DNA of 64,000 nt, taken from assembly GCA_030844895.1 (NCBI GenBank), contig CM061224.1:558001-622000 (forward strand). The letters run 5' to 3'. Positions 34,900 to 47,246 of this stretch are shown in pieces; position 1 is the first letter of the stretch, and every line of letters starts with the position of its first letter. The stretch comes from Ambrosia x helenae. Lineage: Eukaryota; Streptophyta; Magnoliopsida; Asterales; Asteraceae. Made by a program: the position numbers and the translations under genes. Under the pieces are notes generated by a model. It worked only from the letters and a program-made list of their open reading frames with translations. It ran no database searches and had not been told where the DNA came from.

Positions 34900-35269
34900 T
34901 TAGTGTATAATCAAAAAAATTGAAGGCCCTAAACTTTAGCTTATTTTTTGTTGTGGTTTTCAAACGCATAAGATGAAATACTAAAACTAAATTTGGTGAT
35001 CCTATTTTACAATTAACCTTTCGGAAGCATAAATGTCAACTGCCAAGTTGATTGTTATATAACAACTTCTTGTATTTGCAATTAAAAAGTTATTATGCGT
35101 GACTTATTTAAATAGATTATGGTGTGAACAGTTATTAAGATTGCTTATTGAGGTTATCAATTGGACCAATACTCATGTTGGTAAGTGATGTCGACTTATC
35201 TTAATGTGCTTTACTAGTCCAGGTTTCATCAGAAACAAGTCAAACATGAATTCTTAAGAATAACATAAA

Positions 35270-35716
35270 AAAAGGGGTAACTTTGTAGAAATGTAACCAA
35301 GTTTTCTAACTGTTCCAATTAAATCACTCAAACTTTTTTTGTCTCTCTAAAGTCACTCAAGTTTCGTTTAGTGTTCCAATACTATGTAATTATCAGGTTT
35401 CCAGGTAAAAGTGATGATGTGTCAGGTTTTAATATTTTTTAATAAAATTTTTAAACATGTAAAATTTAAAAAAAAATATTTTTTTAAATCTTCATTTTAT
35501 AAAACTCATCTAATAAAAATAATATCCACATAAGCATTAAAATGAAAGAAAAAATAAAAATAAAAAAGAAGCTGACCTGATGACCTGGTAATTACATAGT
35601 ATTAGAACAGCAAATGAAACTTGAATGACTTTAAAGAGACAAAAAAAGTTTAAGTGACTTAATTAGAACACGAAGCAAACTTGGTTACATTTGTGTGGCA
35701 TTTCTCCTAAAAAAAA
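35270..35716. mobile_element. Long-TIR (MULE-like) non-autonomous element
   Basis: Two inverted arms of about 108 bp, roughly 35289-35399 and 35580-35693. They share ATGTAACCAAGTTT, AAACTTTTTTTGTCTCT and ATACTATGTAATTA-type blocks with about 85% visual identity. The core is about 180 bp of AT-rich sequence. Long arms and no coding frame suggest Mutator-like; the target duplication is not resolved. Confidence 0.6.
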
Positions 35717-36057
35717 TGGTCACCATTAACATGTCATAATAATATTAATTCTTTTTAAATTCTTGTAAGTTAGCTCTTTTAACAAGACAAGAAATCTTTC
35801 AAAGAAAGATTACGACATTATATGTTATTTTTTTTCCCTTTTCAAATTATATGGTGATTCCACGACGATAATACGTGCATTTATCTAATAATGATTATAA
35901 TTAGACGAGTAGTCAAACTTGGATAAACGAATACGCGCTATAGAAAGACATTTTGGCTACACAAAACATCATAATTCATCTAATTAGTCTAATGTGTGTT
36001 GTAAGTAAATGATTGGAGATAAAGAAAGCTTAGGATCAATATATGTTTTTTTTAAGA

Positions 36058-36334
36058 GTAAATTCCTATTTGAATCCCTGTTGTTTTTGTTGATTTTAAC
36101 TTTTTTGAGTCTAACATTTTCATTTTTAACATTCTGAATCCTAGTGTTTTAAGTTTGTTATGCTTTGAGTCCAATTTGCTAACGTCGTTAACCAAGTCAG
36201 TTAACTATAAGGGTATCTCAATCATTTTACACATAGGTACAACTCTGTAATGTATAAGATATAACGTACAAGTCATTAATGCATAAATAAAATATAATAT
36301 ATAATATTTATTCACATATATAAACAAAGCGCGC

Positions 36335-36368
<34 letters not shown>

Positions 36369-37523
36369 CTACGCACACTTTCTTCCCCACCCTTACGGCC
36401 TTACCCCTACCCCACCACCGCCTCACCACCATAAACCACCACCTTTCCACCGCCATTAGTATCACACGACAACCACCCACTTCCCACCACACTACACCAC
36501 ATCGATCTTAACCCTAACCCCCCAATATTATAAAGCAAGCAAATCCAAGATTATCATCATCTCAACCTATATCAGCCCCAGATATCACTTGTCAATTCAC
36601 CAAGAATTTGAAAAATATTGCTGATATTGTGTCTACAACTGTGAGTTCATCTGTTCAGATGCCTTCGTCACAACTAGCACAGGTCCATCCAAGTTTTGTA
36701 AATATAAAACTGCCACCTTCACATCCAGGTCGCCTTCACAACGGGACCGTCCCCCACCCAACCGTCCCACCACCACTGCACCATAAGCCACCACCTTTCC
36801 CACCACATTGCACCACCTCGATCTGAACCCTAACCCCCAAATTCGGATCTGAACCATAATTCCCAAACAAAAACGAGTCAAAACTCCGAAACCCTAACCT
36901 GCTAACCATAATCCCCAAACAAAAATGGAACCCTAATGCACATCTATCTCCTCCCATCTCCACCACTATTGTTCGCCCGTCACCACCTAACACCAACTCG
37001 CCCCTTGCACCTTCAAACAACCACCACTAGCTACCTTTCACCAAACACCACCATTTCAACCGATCTAAAATATGGTTTCAGATCTGGTTTTGCAGAGGAG
37101 ATTAATGTGGTGACGAGAAGGATGTGGTTTGGAGGGAGAGAGAGAGATGATAAAGAGAGAATGGGTGTTTAGAGAGAGTAGGAGAGATGAAAGAGGTTTG
37201 AGAGACGAGGTGGTTGCAGGTGGTGTATGTTGTTCTTGCTGGTGGTGTACGAAGACAGTGGTGGTGGTTGTAAATTTAGATAGAGAAAGATATGAGATAA
37301 GAATAGAGAGATGGTTATACATCTACTCATATCTTTATTTTATTTATTAATAACAGGGGTATAATTGTCTTTTCACAAAATCTTAACAGAATTAAGGGAT
37401 AGTGTTAGTAATTTGGACTCAGAGTGTTATAGAATTATCAACCAGGTATTCAGATGGTTAAAAATGAAAATGTTGGACTCAAGTAGTTAAAATCAACATC
37501 ATAAAGAAGCAAGACAAAATTAC
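36058..37523. mobile_element. MULE-like element of ~1.47 kb with a possible captured gene fragment
   Basis: Inverted arms of about 110-120 bp, left about 36058-36185 and right about 37395-37523, share GTTGATTTTAACT and ACATTTTCATTTTTAAC. Between them are a (CT)n tract, Pro-rich GC-richer sequence, and at 36535-36725 a plus-strand stretch of gene-like composition (KNIADIVSTTVSSSVQMPS, HPSFVNIKLPP). Host fragments between long TIRs are typical of Pack-MULEs. I cannot identify the donor gene. Confidence 0.5.
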
Positions 37524-38307
37524 AGAAAACGTCCTTTACGTTTACTTAAAATTGCAGGTTTAATGTTTAGAACTTGCAGGATTCATCCTTTAACGTCAAT
37601 ATGTGTCTGTTTGTGTTAAATACTAAGTATGTTTGGACAATTAGGTTATATATTGGGTGGATCTAGCTAATGTCAATTCGATTTTATTCAAAAGTCAATA
37701 TGTGTCTGTTTGTGTTTGTTTCCGTTCATGAAAACCTCTTTGTGTTCATGAACATTTGTTTATGTTCATTAATGTTTGTTTTTGTTCGTGTACGTTCATA
37801 AACAAAATTAACAAACGAACATGAACACGAGTGCTTAACCCATAGAAATCCCATCGTTCGGTAAGTGTTCATGAACTGTTCGTGAACACATAGTTTTCTT
37901 AACAAACGAAAACGAACATAACCTTATTCGTGTTTATTCGGTTTATTTGCAGCTCTACCTAGAACCTTAAAGGTTAAAAGCACACCATTGATCCCACTTT
38001 ACTCTAAACTTGGCCCGTTCTTGACCCATAGAAATCCCATCAATTGGATTCATAATAAAAAAAAGAAGATAAAAATTCAAAACACAACCAAATATATCTA
38101 ACAACCATTTATTCATTCATTCATTCATACATGACCTCATCATATTGTTAACAACTCATCTTCTTAAGAGAGGGAATCCCACCCGTAAAGAAGTATACAC
38201 ATGTGGAGAGATATCCAAACAAATCTACCGAGTAATATCATCTTTATCCCTAAAAAAAATTCGTTCACTATTATATACTTCAAAGTCTATAAAATCTCAT
38301 AAAAGAT
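37524..38307. other. Non-coding; GTTCATGAAC-rich segment
   Basis: Between about 37690 and 37950, TGTTCATGAAC and TTCGTTTG motifs recur in both orientations. Related sequence lies at 45640-45790 and 46070-46205. Probably part of a low-complexity hAT-type family; ends not defined. Confidence 0.4.
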
Positions 38308-38319
38308 ATCCAACCACCA

Positions 38320-38626
38320 CTTGTAGCCTAGTTGGTTGAGGGCTTAAAGTTTTCTATGAGTGGTTTGGGTTCAATTCCCACTAGCTACATTTGGAGGACA
38401 TTGGTGGAGGGGAAATGAGGGATGACCCAGGCCATTGGCTTGGGTTCGAGTCCTGATCCCGACTGGTATTACAGATTATTTCACTGTCGTGCCTTCGGGC
38501 AGGTGAGTGGTCGGATTTTCTCGGGAATTGGTGGTAATTGGTGACCCGGGTACTCTCGAGTACCTGATTCGCCAAAAAGGTGCCCGAGAGTGCTAGGAAA
38601 TTGATTCGTTGACCGTTAAAAAAAAA
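38320..38626 (+). mobile_element. SINE with perfect 12-bp target duplication
   Basis: The target duplication ATCCAACCACCA lies at 38308-38319 and 38627-38638. The tRNA-like head TGTAGCCTAGTTGGTTGAG (A box) is followed by GGGTTCAATTCCC (B box). It ends in an A-run at 38618-38626. 307 bp. It shares its mid-portion with the SINE at 1378-2867. Confidence 0.9.
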
Positions 38627-38837
38627 ATCCAACCACCATGAATTTAAAGGACACAACATTCTGCATTAATTAACTTGTATGAAAGGGATAACTAAAATAG
38701 TAAATAAAACAAAAATTCAATGATAAATTTTTTAAAACTATTTTAATGTGAAAAGATAGATTAAAATGAAAGTTATCTTTGTAAATTTAACCCAGATGTA
38801 TCTTGGAAAATAATATAGCTCCTTTACCTAGGTGGCG

Positions 38838-39056
38838 TCAATGACCCTCAGCTCAGTTGGGGAGAGATGGAAGGGTTTATTTCTTAGGGAGGTTTCCCAC
38901 CGGAAGAGGTACACGGTTTGAATCCTAGGACCAGCAAAAATACACCCCTTGATGTTGAAAGGGCTTATGCCCTCAGGGACTATACGGAAAAATGGGATTC
39001 AAAACAAGATACCGAGGTGATGTTCTTAGCCGATCAAAAAAAAAAAAAAAAAAAAA
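38838..39056 (+). mobile_element. SINE (second family) with 12-bp target duplication
   Basis: ACCTAGGTGGCG (38826-38837) and ACCTAGGTGACG (39057-39068) flank it, one mismatch. The head CCTCAGCTCAGTTGGGGAGA and the box ACGGTTTGAATCCT have tRNA-like layout; the A-tail runs about 39036-39056. 219 bp. Confidence 0.85.
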
Positions 39057-39068
39057 ACCTAGGTGACG

Positions 39069-39931
39069 CCTAGGTAAAAGCCCCTTCCCTCTAGTCTAAG
39101 GGGCGGGGCTCTTAGAAGTTTAAATGTTAGCCATTATATTTATATAATATTATTTGTTGTTGGGTCCCTCCTAACTATATGTAGTCTGGTACTTTAAATT
39201 TAAGACCTTCAATGATTAGGACATGTGACACGTGAGTCAGCATGGACCTTAAAATGAAATGAGGTGTGGTGTGAGGCTTTAAAATTAAGACTCCAATTAT
39301 TATTTTATTTTATAAATTAAAACAAATAACTACAAAATAATAATAACAATAATAACAAAAAGAGACGATGGGCACCAACATCAAAAACAATCACAGAAGC
39401 TTTCAAGGGAAGGTGAATGTGGCATGATTTAATTGGTTTGGTTGTGTTGGTGAGTAGTGCTTATTATTTAAGGCCCCCAGCCCCTTTTCTTCTTTAGCGT
39501 CCAACAGAAGTGGTGTGGGGGCGCTAAAGAGCGCCAAAATTGGTTTAAGGCCTCTTTTCATGCCTCACAATCCAATAGCCCAAATCTAGTTTGTTTTGTG
39601 TTTTTTAAAAGCCCCAAAAAAAGTATGTGACTTTCTGTTTCTAGCGACAAATCCATTCCAATACGCAACGTGAATTCGAAAATTCTTGTGAATCAACAAT
39701 ATCAGGTTTGCTTCAAACTTATTTTGATGAGTTGAGAATGTTTGAATCAGTTAAATATTACGCAATATCAAAATTTCTTGAGTAAACTCTTGTCTCTAGT
39801 CATGTGCTTTAAGCTACCGAATCACAATATCAAAATTGCACTTGATGGAGTTGATACCAAATATTAGAGATATATATATATATATTTTTTTTGTCCTAAT
39901 TATATTTTTTCATTAAAACAAAATACGAAAG
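39069..39931. other. Non-coding, moderately GC-rich in places
   Basis: No coding frame. A segment with GGGGCGCTAAAGAGCGCC (39516-39535) forms a short inverted repeat and may be a MITE terminus. Boundaries cannot be assigned. Confidence 0.35.
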
Positions 39932-40235
39932 TTACATCACAATAGAAGGTAGATGGGCAACAAGCTGCGCCGCCACCCCTTTCTGAATTGTGAATCCTAG
40001 TCTACCAAAAACAAATCCTTGGCCCCCTGTAGATGAACTATTGCTGTGGACGACCCGTTGGACCCTAGTCAAGAAACGAATAGCTTCTGGGGCTAGGGAG
40101 CCAAAGGTATCAAAGGCCAAAGGGATAAAGATATGTTGGTTATCTTCACAAGCTTTGGCATGCTTATCTACTTTCTTCGATTCCGCCTTTCTCGATGCTT
40201 GCCCAACTACAAACCATGTTAGATTGGGCCCATGA
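39932..40235 (-). pseudogene. LINE-like ORF C-terminal fragment, second copy
   Basis: About 100 residues from about 40235 to the stop at 39932, with the blocks KKVDKHAKACEDNQHIFIPL, APEAIRFLTRVQRVVHSN and GGQGFVFGRLGFTIQKGVAA. Homologous to 3966-4203 but longer and less damaged. Downstream of the stop lies an A/T-rich tail ending near 39880. 5'-truncated, as is usual for LINEs. Confidence 0.45.
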
Positions 40236-41169
40236 GGGTTAGAAGTGTGGTTTTAAAAGTTCTAAGTGATCCTTTTGTGGTTTTGTTCTTTCTTGGGCAG
40301 ATACGTGCACCTACTTTTACCCCCTATGTTAGATACGCCCATATTGACTAGTTGAAAGTTTTTATATTAATGTGCTTTTAAACAACTTTGTAGAGCACAT
40401 GAAATTAATAGACTTAAAAACATGAAATTAATAGACTTGAAAGTATCTAAATTTTGAACCAGTCATTGTTGTTGGTAGTCCTAGTATTAACAAAAACACT
40501 ACTATTATGAAGCAAAATGATGTTTGGGTACTAATCATATATCATATCACTTTCAAATCATTAAAACTTACATATGTGACGACTGGCATCCATACTGTCT
40601 TTAACAAACCGATAAGCATGAAATTTATTGTAGAACTAGATAGTATTAAGCCTATGCGTTGCAACGGGAGTAAATCAATGCCCCATATCACCCCATGATC
40701 ACATCCTATAGTCTTACAAGTTTGAATTCAGAAAGTTTTACCATACACAACAACATAAATCACACACCATCTAAGAATCAAATAATCATCAAGTACAAAA
40801 TAGAAATATTTGTATGTGAAGATCCTGCATGCACCATAGCACATGGCTACATGAACTTCCCATTGAACCACCAATAGATGACCTCATCAAACCGAAGTGG
40901 GCATATGGATTAATTTAAGCCATTATTTATAATTAAGTGGGAAACTTTTCTAAAGGCTAAATAATTGCAACAAATTTGGAAAGAAACTACCCTAGGTCTT
41001 ACCTCCTTTTTTTGGATAATTTAATCATGATTCATCCAAATAACTGTGGCTTTATACTGTTTATTAATGGATTCGGATAACAAGTCAAACATGGAGCTTC
41101 AAAGGTATAAGAGGCAATCTATGCCCAAGACATTATAGCCTAGTGGCATTTTGACTAAAAAAAAAGAGG
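40236..41169. other. Non-coding AT-rich stretch
   Basis: No supported gene. Its last part (41105-41169) is one unit of a short duplicated sequence (ATCTATGCCCAAG..AAAAAAAAAGAGGCAATC), whose second unit lies at 43002-43080. The solo LTR sits between the two. Confidence 0.4.
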
Positions 41170-41174
41170 CAATC

Positions 41175-43001
41175 TGTAAGGACTCGTTTTTTTTTTTTTT
41201 TTTTTTCTTTTTAAAACATGTAGATAATATATAAACATCCATTATATATATATATATATCCAAAACGTCAAGTTCACAACGTGCCAACAACCTTGGCGAC
41301 ACTAGTTAAGTTACAAAAGACAAAGCCTAAGTTGGCTACCATGCGAATCTTTGACCCATATCCAAACCACATACAAAACATTAACCATTTGTTTTTAAAA
41401 GACTCAAAGATCCTAACATAACCATGGTACCCAACCCAAAAAGAACGCGAGCGTGCATAACCCATCCTTGCTTGAGACTTGATCTTCATTCATGTGCTTT
41501 ACCTATTACAAATCAACAAGGCAAACGTTTAGTAGGTTATAAACCATATGATCGTCTTGTCCAAGGGATCTAAGAAGTCCATGGATCCATAATGAATTCC
41601 TTACTTCTACCATATTGACCCGTTAAGGGTATTCCTACCATTTTGACCCGTTAAGGGTATTCCCACCATTTTGACCCGTTCAGGGTGTTACTACTATTTT
41701 GACCATTAAGGGTACTTCCACCATATTGACCCATCGAGGGTGTTCCTACTATTTTGACCCGTTAAGGGTGCTTCCACCATTTAAACCATTCTACCAATTT
41801 ATACCCTTGTGTAGCCACAAGGATACTTCATGTTACTTCCATTCTACCAAATCCAATCGCAAATGCATACATACAACTATGACTAACATACTCATTAGAC
41901 TACGTAGTTGGTAGTAACCAACTTACCTTTGTCGTGCGCGCCTGCTCCTTGTAACCGCTTGTACCTTCCACCTTCACACCTACATAGTGAAGGAATTCAT
42001 ACTTAGCTTTTCGTACTTTACCCTTTACCATTCTTGGTTCAAGGTAGATAAAACTAGCATAATCACATAGCTACAAACATCTACCATCATATTTATCATG
42101 TATTTTTCTACAATTTCACCTATTCTAGGATACTAGGCATTTCATCATACAATTGGTGTGCATATCCATACATCCAAGTGGTTATATCATTCCATGACAC
42201 AACATTCCCAATTCTATACTTATACTTTCAATCTTCATGAATTCCTAACAATAAGCATAATCAATTGAGCTCTTATGAGATTAAGGTCCTGTTTGACTTT
42301 TAAAAAGTCAACAGAAACCTTCATTCCAACACCCACTTAACAATTGTCAATTCAGCCCTAACCCACCCAATTTAACATGAAATCTCATCAATTTACACTA
42401 TCATACATACAAATCATGCTTTCCTAAGCCACAAGAGTAATTATCACAACAAAATCATGAAATCCCACCAAACTACTTCCAAACTCTACCAAAATAAATC
42501 ATACAACTTACCAATGATATTAGCACCACAAGAGGGTTAATAATCCAAGAACATGCAGGGGATTAGAGGTGTTTTTCTCACTCAATCTCAGCTATAGAGG
42601 GCTGTTGTGGAGAACCCTCTTTGTCACCCCTCTCTCCCTCTCTCTCTGCGTTTCTATTCTTTTCTTTCTTTCTTTCTTTTTTTGTTTTTAATCCCTCCTA
42701 ACTTGCCACTTCTAATCTCCCCAAACCACCCCTCAAGTGTGTGTTATTTCATATTTAACCCTCCCTCTTATTAGTTAAGTTTCTACCAATTTACCCAAGT
42801 GACTAACTTGGTAACTTTTATGTTTATCAAATGTACAATTACCAATGCACCACTTACAACTAGGGGTACAAACATCTACATACATGCACATACACGCATA
42901 CATACGTACTCATACTTATACGTTTTTACACGTGGGTATATATATATATATACATATAATTCCACCATACTATTATTTGTTAACATTTTTGGGGTGTTAC
43001 A
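41175..43001 (-). repeat. Solo LTR with TSD CAATC
   Basis: On the minus strand it begins TGTAACACCCCAAAAATG (at 43001) and ends CGAGTCCTTACA (at 41175). CAATC flanks it on both sides (41170-41174, 43002-43006). TG...CA ends, a 5-bp duplication, 1827 bp and no coding frame indicate a solo LTR left by LTR-LTR recombination. It contains a tandem array at about 41606-41790. Confidence 0.85.
41606..41790. repeat. ~30-bp tandem repeat inside the solo LTR
   Basis: About six imperfect units around ATTTTGACCCGTTAAGGGT with TRCTTCCACC-type spacers, period about 29-30 bp. Confidence 0.85.
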
Positions 43002-43076
43002 CAATCTATGCCCAAGGCATTATACTCCAGTGTTCCGTGAGTGATTCCAATTTGTTGGCTAAAAAAAAAGAGGCAA

Positions 43077-43262
43077 TCTATATATATTAATATTTCAAGA
43101 CATGAAATCCTACGTTACACTCAAATAAGCCATCATTTCCCCTTGGTTATACTACGTGGCATCATCCTCTTTATTTTCATCCAAAAGTCTTTTTCTCTCT
43201 CATGTTTCCCTCATAATTTTAAAACGTTAATAACTTTTATATACGAGATTTAAAAAAAAAAA
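43077..43262 (+). mobile_element. Helitron-family 5' fragment
   Basis: TCTATATATATTAATA after an A, followed by sequence similar to the interior of the Helitron at 1745-2579 (CTCATGTTTCCCTCATAA and ACGTTAATAACTTTTATATA). No 3' hairpin with CTRR follows, so it is truncated. Confidence 0.45.
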
Positions 43263-43339
43263 CTATACACATTTTCTTTAACAATACAAAATTGGTGACA
43301 CGTTATAGTAATTTCCCGAGTAGTATGGCGGACTATAAG

Positions 43340-43675
43340 ATTAAGGGGTGTGGGTGAGGAAAAGGATCGGGAAGGCTGATGTGGCTTCTTTCCCAAGGGG
43401 AACACCGCCCCCCTCACTTCCCTTCGGTGTGCTCGGGACTTTTCTCCCGTCCTTCCCGTCTCACTTTTCCATAAAGTTTTTTTTTGTCTTTTCTTGTATT
43501 AATATTATATATAGATATATTTTGTCTTTTTAAAATATTAAAATAAAGGAAAGGGAAGGGAAAGAAGGGGAACCATTTCCCTGGTTTGGGGAGGGGAAGG
43601 GGGAAGATGACGTGACGCTGATGTGGAGAAGGGGAAGGAAAAGGGGAAGAGGACCATACCCCATAGTCTAATTAT
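43340..43675. mobile_element. Possible MITE with GGGGTGTGG ends
   Basis: GGGGTGTGG near 43345 faces CCATACCCC near 43656. The interior has purine- and pyrimidine-rich halves that could pair. No target duplication established. Confidence 0.35.
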
Positions 43676-43906
43676 TTCACAACAAAAATTTTCTTTTGAC
43701 TTAAAAAATCAATGGTGGATCGGGACAAAATGCATCATGCACGTGGACACACGATATCGGAGGTGTGAATATAAGGGAGTTGGATTACGTCAGTCAAAGC
43801 AAGCTGTTCAAATAAATATATCTAACTAGATTATACCTCGGAAACGTCACGAGGTTGAGAAATCTAATATGACATATCAATTTTATATATGAAATAGAAT
43901 GATGCG

Positions 43907-44531
43907 CAGGGCCGGCCCTGAAAATTCAGGTGCCCGGGCCGAGCTGCAAAAATTGTGTCTCTTAGCCTTAGCTTTAGGGCCTTAACGAAATAAATAATTA
44001 AACTATTTTTTAAGCTACGATTAAAATAATATCAAATTGATGGATCAAATTTTATTTCTCACTTAGGTTGTAGTCTAACAAATACTCTTGGGGGGAGGTT
44101 GGGAGTTCGAATCTCACAAAGGGTGAAAATACAAATGGGTGAAAGTTTTACAATTGAAAAAAAAAATTCATAATAAAAATAAAGGTTAAAAAGGAAGTCA
44201 AAAACAACTAAGCCTGAGACCACCTCATTTCATTTTCTTCGTCCTCTCTAATCCTACACTCATTAATAAATCTGCAATTATTTTTCTCAAAATATTTCAT
44301 TTTCTTCTTTACTTCTTAACCTCTCTGCTAACATTTCTTTACTTTCTGTTTTATATAAACTACCCTTCACTTTGATGAATACATGATTAACAATTTCCAG
44401 GCTCAAACATACAAAAATTCATCGAATTAAGGACATCACTATTAAGAAACTTGGATTGCCGGGGTCAATGTGCCCCTGAGAAATTAGGCCCGGGCCAAAA
44501 GTCCTCCCCGCACCCCTTAAGGGCGGCCTTG
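43907..44531. mobile_element. Non-autonomous hAT element with TSD ATGATGCG
   Basis: A perfect 8-bp duplication ATGATGCG flanks it (43899-43906, 44532-44539). The left end CAGGGCCGGCCCTG and the inverted right end CAAGGCCGCCCTT are imperfect hAT-type termini. A short SINE-like scrap with GGGAGTTCGAATCTCAC lies at about 44064-44166. No coding frame. Confidence 0.85.
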
Positions 44532-44539
44532 ATGATGCG

Positions 44540-45444
44540 CTTTACAGTTATATGCAGAAAAGCTTCGGGTACCCCCAACCCCAATGGTTCATATTTATAC
44601 AAAGAAAAAAGGTTTCAATTTTGCTATATAAAAAGGTATCATTATATTTGTCAACACTCTGGAATTTTCCATTACAGTATCGACATGATTTGTAATTGAT
44701 TATCATGACAAAAATATTAATAGTAACACGTATAATAATTGAGTAATCTTAACAGTGCTTTATGCAGCATCGACATGATTTGCGTTTCAACTTTCAAGTT
44801 TCTTTACTTCCTTATTCATGATTGGTCGAGAGCATCAGGTGGATCACTTGTTTTATTAGACAAGTGTTCCTAAATTTTAGTCAACTGTTTCAATATTATG
44901 TAGAAACGAGTGTGAAAGTGTTGTCATGTTTTTTAAATAGAGTAAACTGTTAATATCGTCACTATGGTTTGGTGAAAAAAAGTCATTTACGTATACGTCA
45001 CTTGCGTATAAAATTTTAGTTTTTTTCATGCTCGTATAATGTATAATGGTTTCAATATTTGTCATTTTCGTCCTGATACTAACTAACTCCATCTAGTTAA
45101 TGCCTGTTAAGTCAGTGGTATTTTCATCCATTCACGTTTAAAAGTTTTAATTGCCGAAATCGTCCCTCCTCCGAAATTAAAAATAAAAAAAATATTTTTT
45201 TATTTTTTAAATCAATTTAAAAAAATTTAAGTGGATCACACCCCTACCCTACCCATTTCATCTTCTCCACTCTAATCACCCACCACCACTTTTCACCACC
45301 ACCACCCATCTCCCTCGACATCCACAACCACTACTGCAAACTCACCACACTATATTGTATATACGTCAATTCAAAAGACTATTCTTAAAGTGGGAGCAAC
45401 CAAATGCTTTTACATAGAAAGGAAGTTACATGTCAATCTCCAAC
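44540..45444. other. Non-coding; MULE-TIR-like text at 44940-45100
   Basis: 44940-45120 has the 'ATCGTCACTATGGTTTGGTG...TTTTCGTCCTGATAC' style of plant long-TIR elements, but I could not find the opposite arm. No gene. Confidence 0.35.
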
Positions 45445-45524
<80 letters not shown>

Positions 45525-45544
45525 CAGAGAGAGAGAGAGAGAGT
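45445..45544. repeat. Compound (CA)n-(TA)n-(GA)n microsatellite
   Basis: CA tract at about 45445-45513, short TA tract, then GA at about 45527-45544. Frames across it are artefacts. Confidence 0.95.
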
Positions 45545-45639
45545 GTGTGTGTTCATAGACACAGTAACCGTTACCACCCATAAGAGACTCATCGCTAAAA
45601 AATGCATGTTTACGAACATAATAACAACAACAACAACAA

Positions 45640-46210
45640 TAATAAGGCATTGTTCATGTTTGTTTGTTAATGAAATAATGTGTTATCGAACAGTTCATAA
45701 CCACTTATTGAACGTAACATTCTGTTTGTATTCATTCATTAAGGATATGAATGTGTTAACGAACGCTTCATAAACACAAACGAACAAAACTAAAATTGTT
45801 GGATGTTAGAAATGGATGGCATAGGGAGCAATACTGGAACTTGAAGTCCTAATAGTGGAAAGATCGATGTATTTGTTGATGTGAGTAATGTCGAAAGAAA
45901 GGAAAACGATCCAAAAACAAAGGGGAATAAAATTTTCTATTTTAATCGTTAAGGTAATAAATTAAAGAATATATGATGTTTCTATATGATAAAAAAATGT
46001 ACCAAAATCTTTCAGGAACAACATAAGCAAATGACCATGAAAACATTCCCGAACACAATTGAACGACTGAGACCTTTGTTCATGTTAGTTCATTTAACTA
46101 ACTGAACGACATTTCTTGTTCGTGTTTGTTCATTTATTAAACAAACTTTCATCCGAACAGTTCACGAACTGTTCGTTGAACGTTCAGTTCATTTACAACC
46201 GTGTTTGTTG
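45640..46210. repeat. GTTCGT/GTTCATGAAC-rich low-complexity element
   Basis: Clusters of TTGTTCGTG/AACAGTTCACGAACTG at both ends (45640-45790, 46070-46205) enclose AT-rich sequence. Similar to 37690-37950. Likely a non-autonomous transposon, but I could not settle the terminal repeats. Confidence 0.4.
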
Positions 46211-46857
46211 CTTCTAGTTGTAGCCTGTACCGCAATAAAGAAGTTGCAATTCGGCCCCTAAATACGTAACATAAGCGAATTAAGACCTCTCATTTAAGTA
46301 GATGATAAAGTGGTTCTAACATATGTGTTTGTCGGGTGGTGTTTGACTTCATATTCTTCATATTGTGCATCTTCATTTAAATTCAACAGAAAGCTTCCAA
46401 ACATATCATGATCTGCAAATAGTAGTGATTTGGATTCTCCATTGTTTAGAGCCACAAAACAAAGCCACTAACTGTTCAATGAACATGGATGATCAGCTTG
46501 GTGGTCACAGTATATGATCCATTTGTGTGGTCTATTGCTATTAAGATACCCCACACCAAACAATAGCCATTCCTCGTACGTACCCATGCTTTCAAGGGAT
46601 CAGGTGTGGAGTTACTCTACAAATATTTATCTGTAGTTCCATAAGTAAAATTTTAGGTGTGTTTGTATGCAAGATTACTAAATATATAACCTAATCATTT
46701 TTTAAAATCTCTATGAGTTCGATTCAACTTTGTCTAGCTGCAATATTTATATAGGTAACTGCTGCTATATAGGTCGTGTTGGGTGAATAAACCTATAGGA
46801 TGATTCGGGTACTTATTGCGTCATGTATTCTACATTGGTAGTCACAGTTGGAACATG
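46211..46857. other. Non-coding AT-rich stretch
   Basis: No coding frame or element boundary visible. Confidence 0.4.
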
Positions 46858-47243
46858 CACTACTAGAAAAGTGGCATTTTGCTACAAAATTTTCTTACGG
46901 AAAAAAATGCGTCACAAATTTTAACAAATTTGCTACACAATAGATCTTGATTTGTGACACATTTTCAACAAAACCTTGATGTTAGAAAAACTCTCGTCGC
47001 AAACCAATTACTACACATTTGTAACACAATTTTCAACGCATTTTCTACGAAAACGTGGTGTAGAAAATTTGTGACGCATTTCCTACGCAATTTCCTAAGA
47101 ATTTGTATATATATTGTGTCGCAAATTTGCTAAAAAAATTATAGATTTTTTTCGTCACAAATGTGTAGCAACTTTGTTAAAATTTGTGACGCATTTTTTT
47201 CCGTAAGAAAATTTTGTAGCAAAATGTCACTTTTCTAGTAGTG
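46858..47243. mobile_element. Non-autonomous CACTA element (386 bp)
   Basis: Starts CACTACTAGAAAAGTGGCAT and ends with the inverted counterpart (CTTTTCTAGTAGTG). The 3-bp duplication ATG lies on each side (46855-46857, 47244-47246). The terminal inverted repeats extend about 80 bp with only about two mismatches. No coding frame. Confidence 0.92.
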
Positions 47244-47246
47244 ATG

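Noticed and set aside
41250..41262. TA tract as a Helitron 5' end
   Set aside because: No TC start, no 3' hairpin with CTRR; it lies within the solo LTR.
45390..45773. Thr-His repeat protein
   Set aside because: (CA)n tract artefact.
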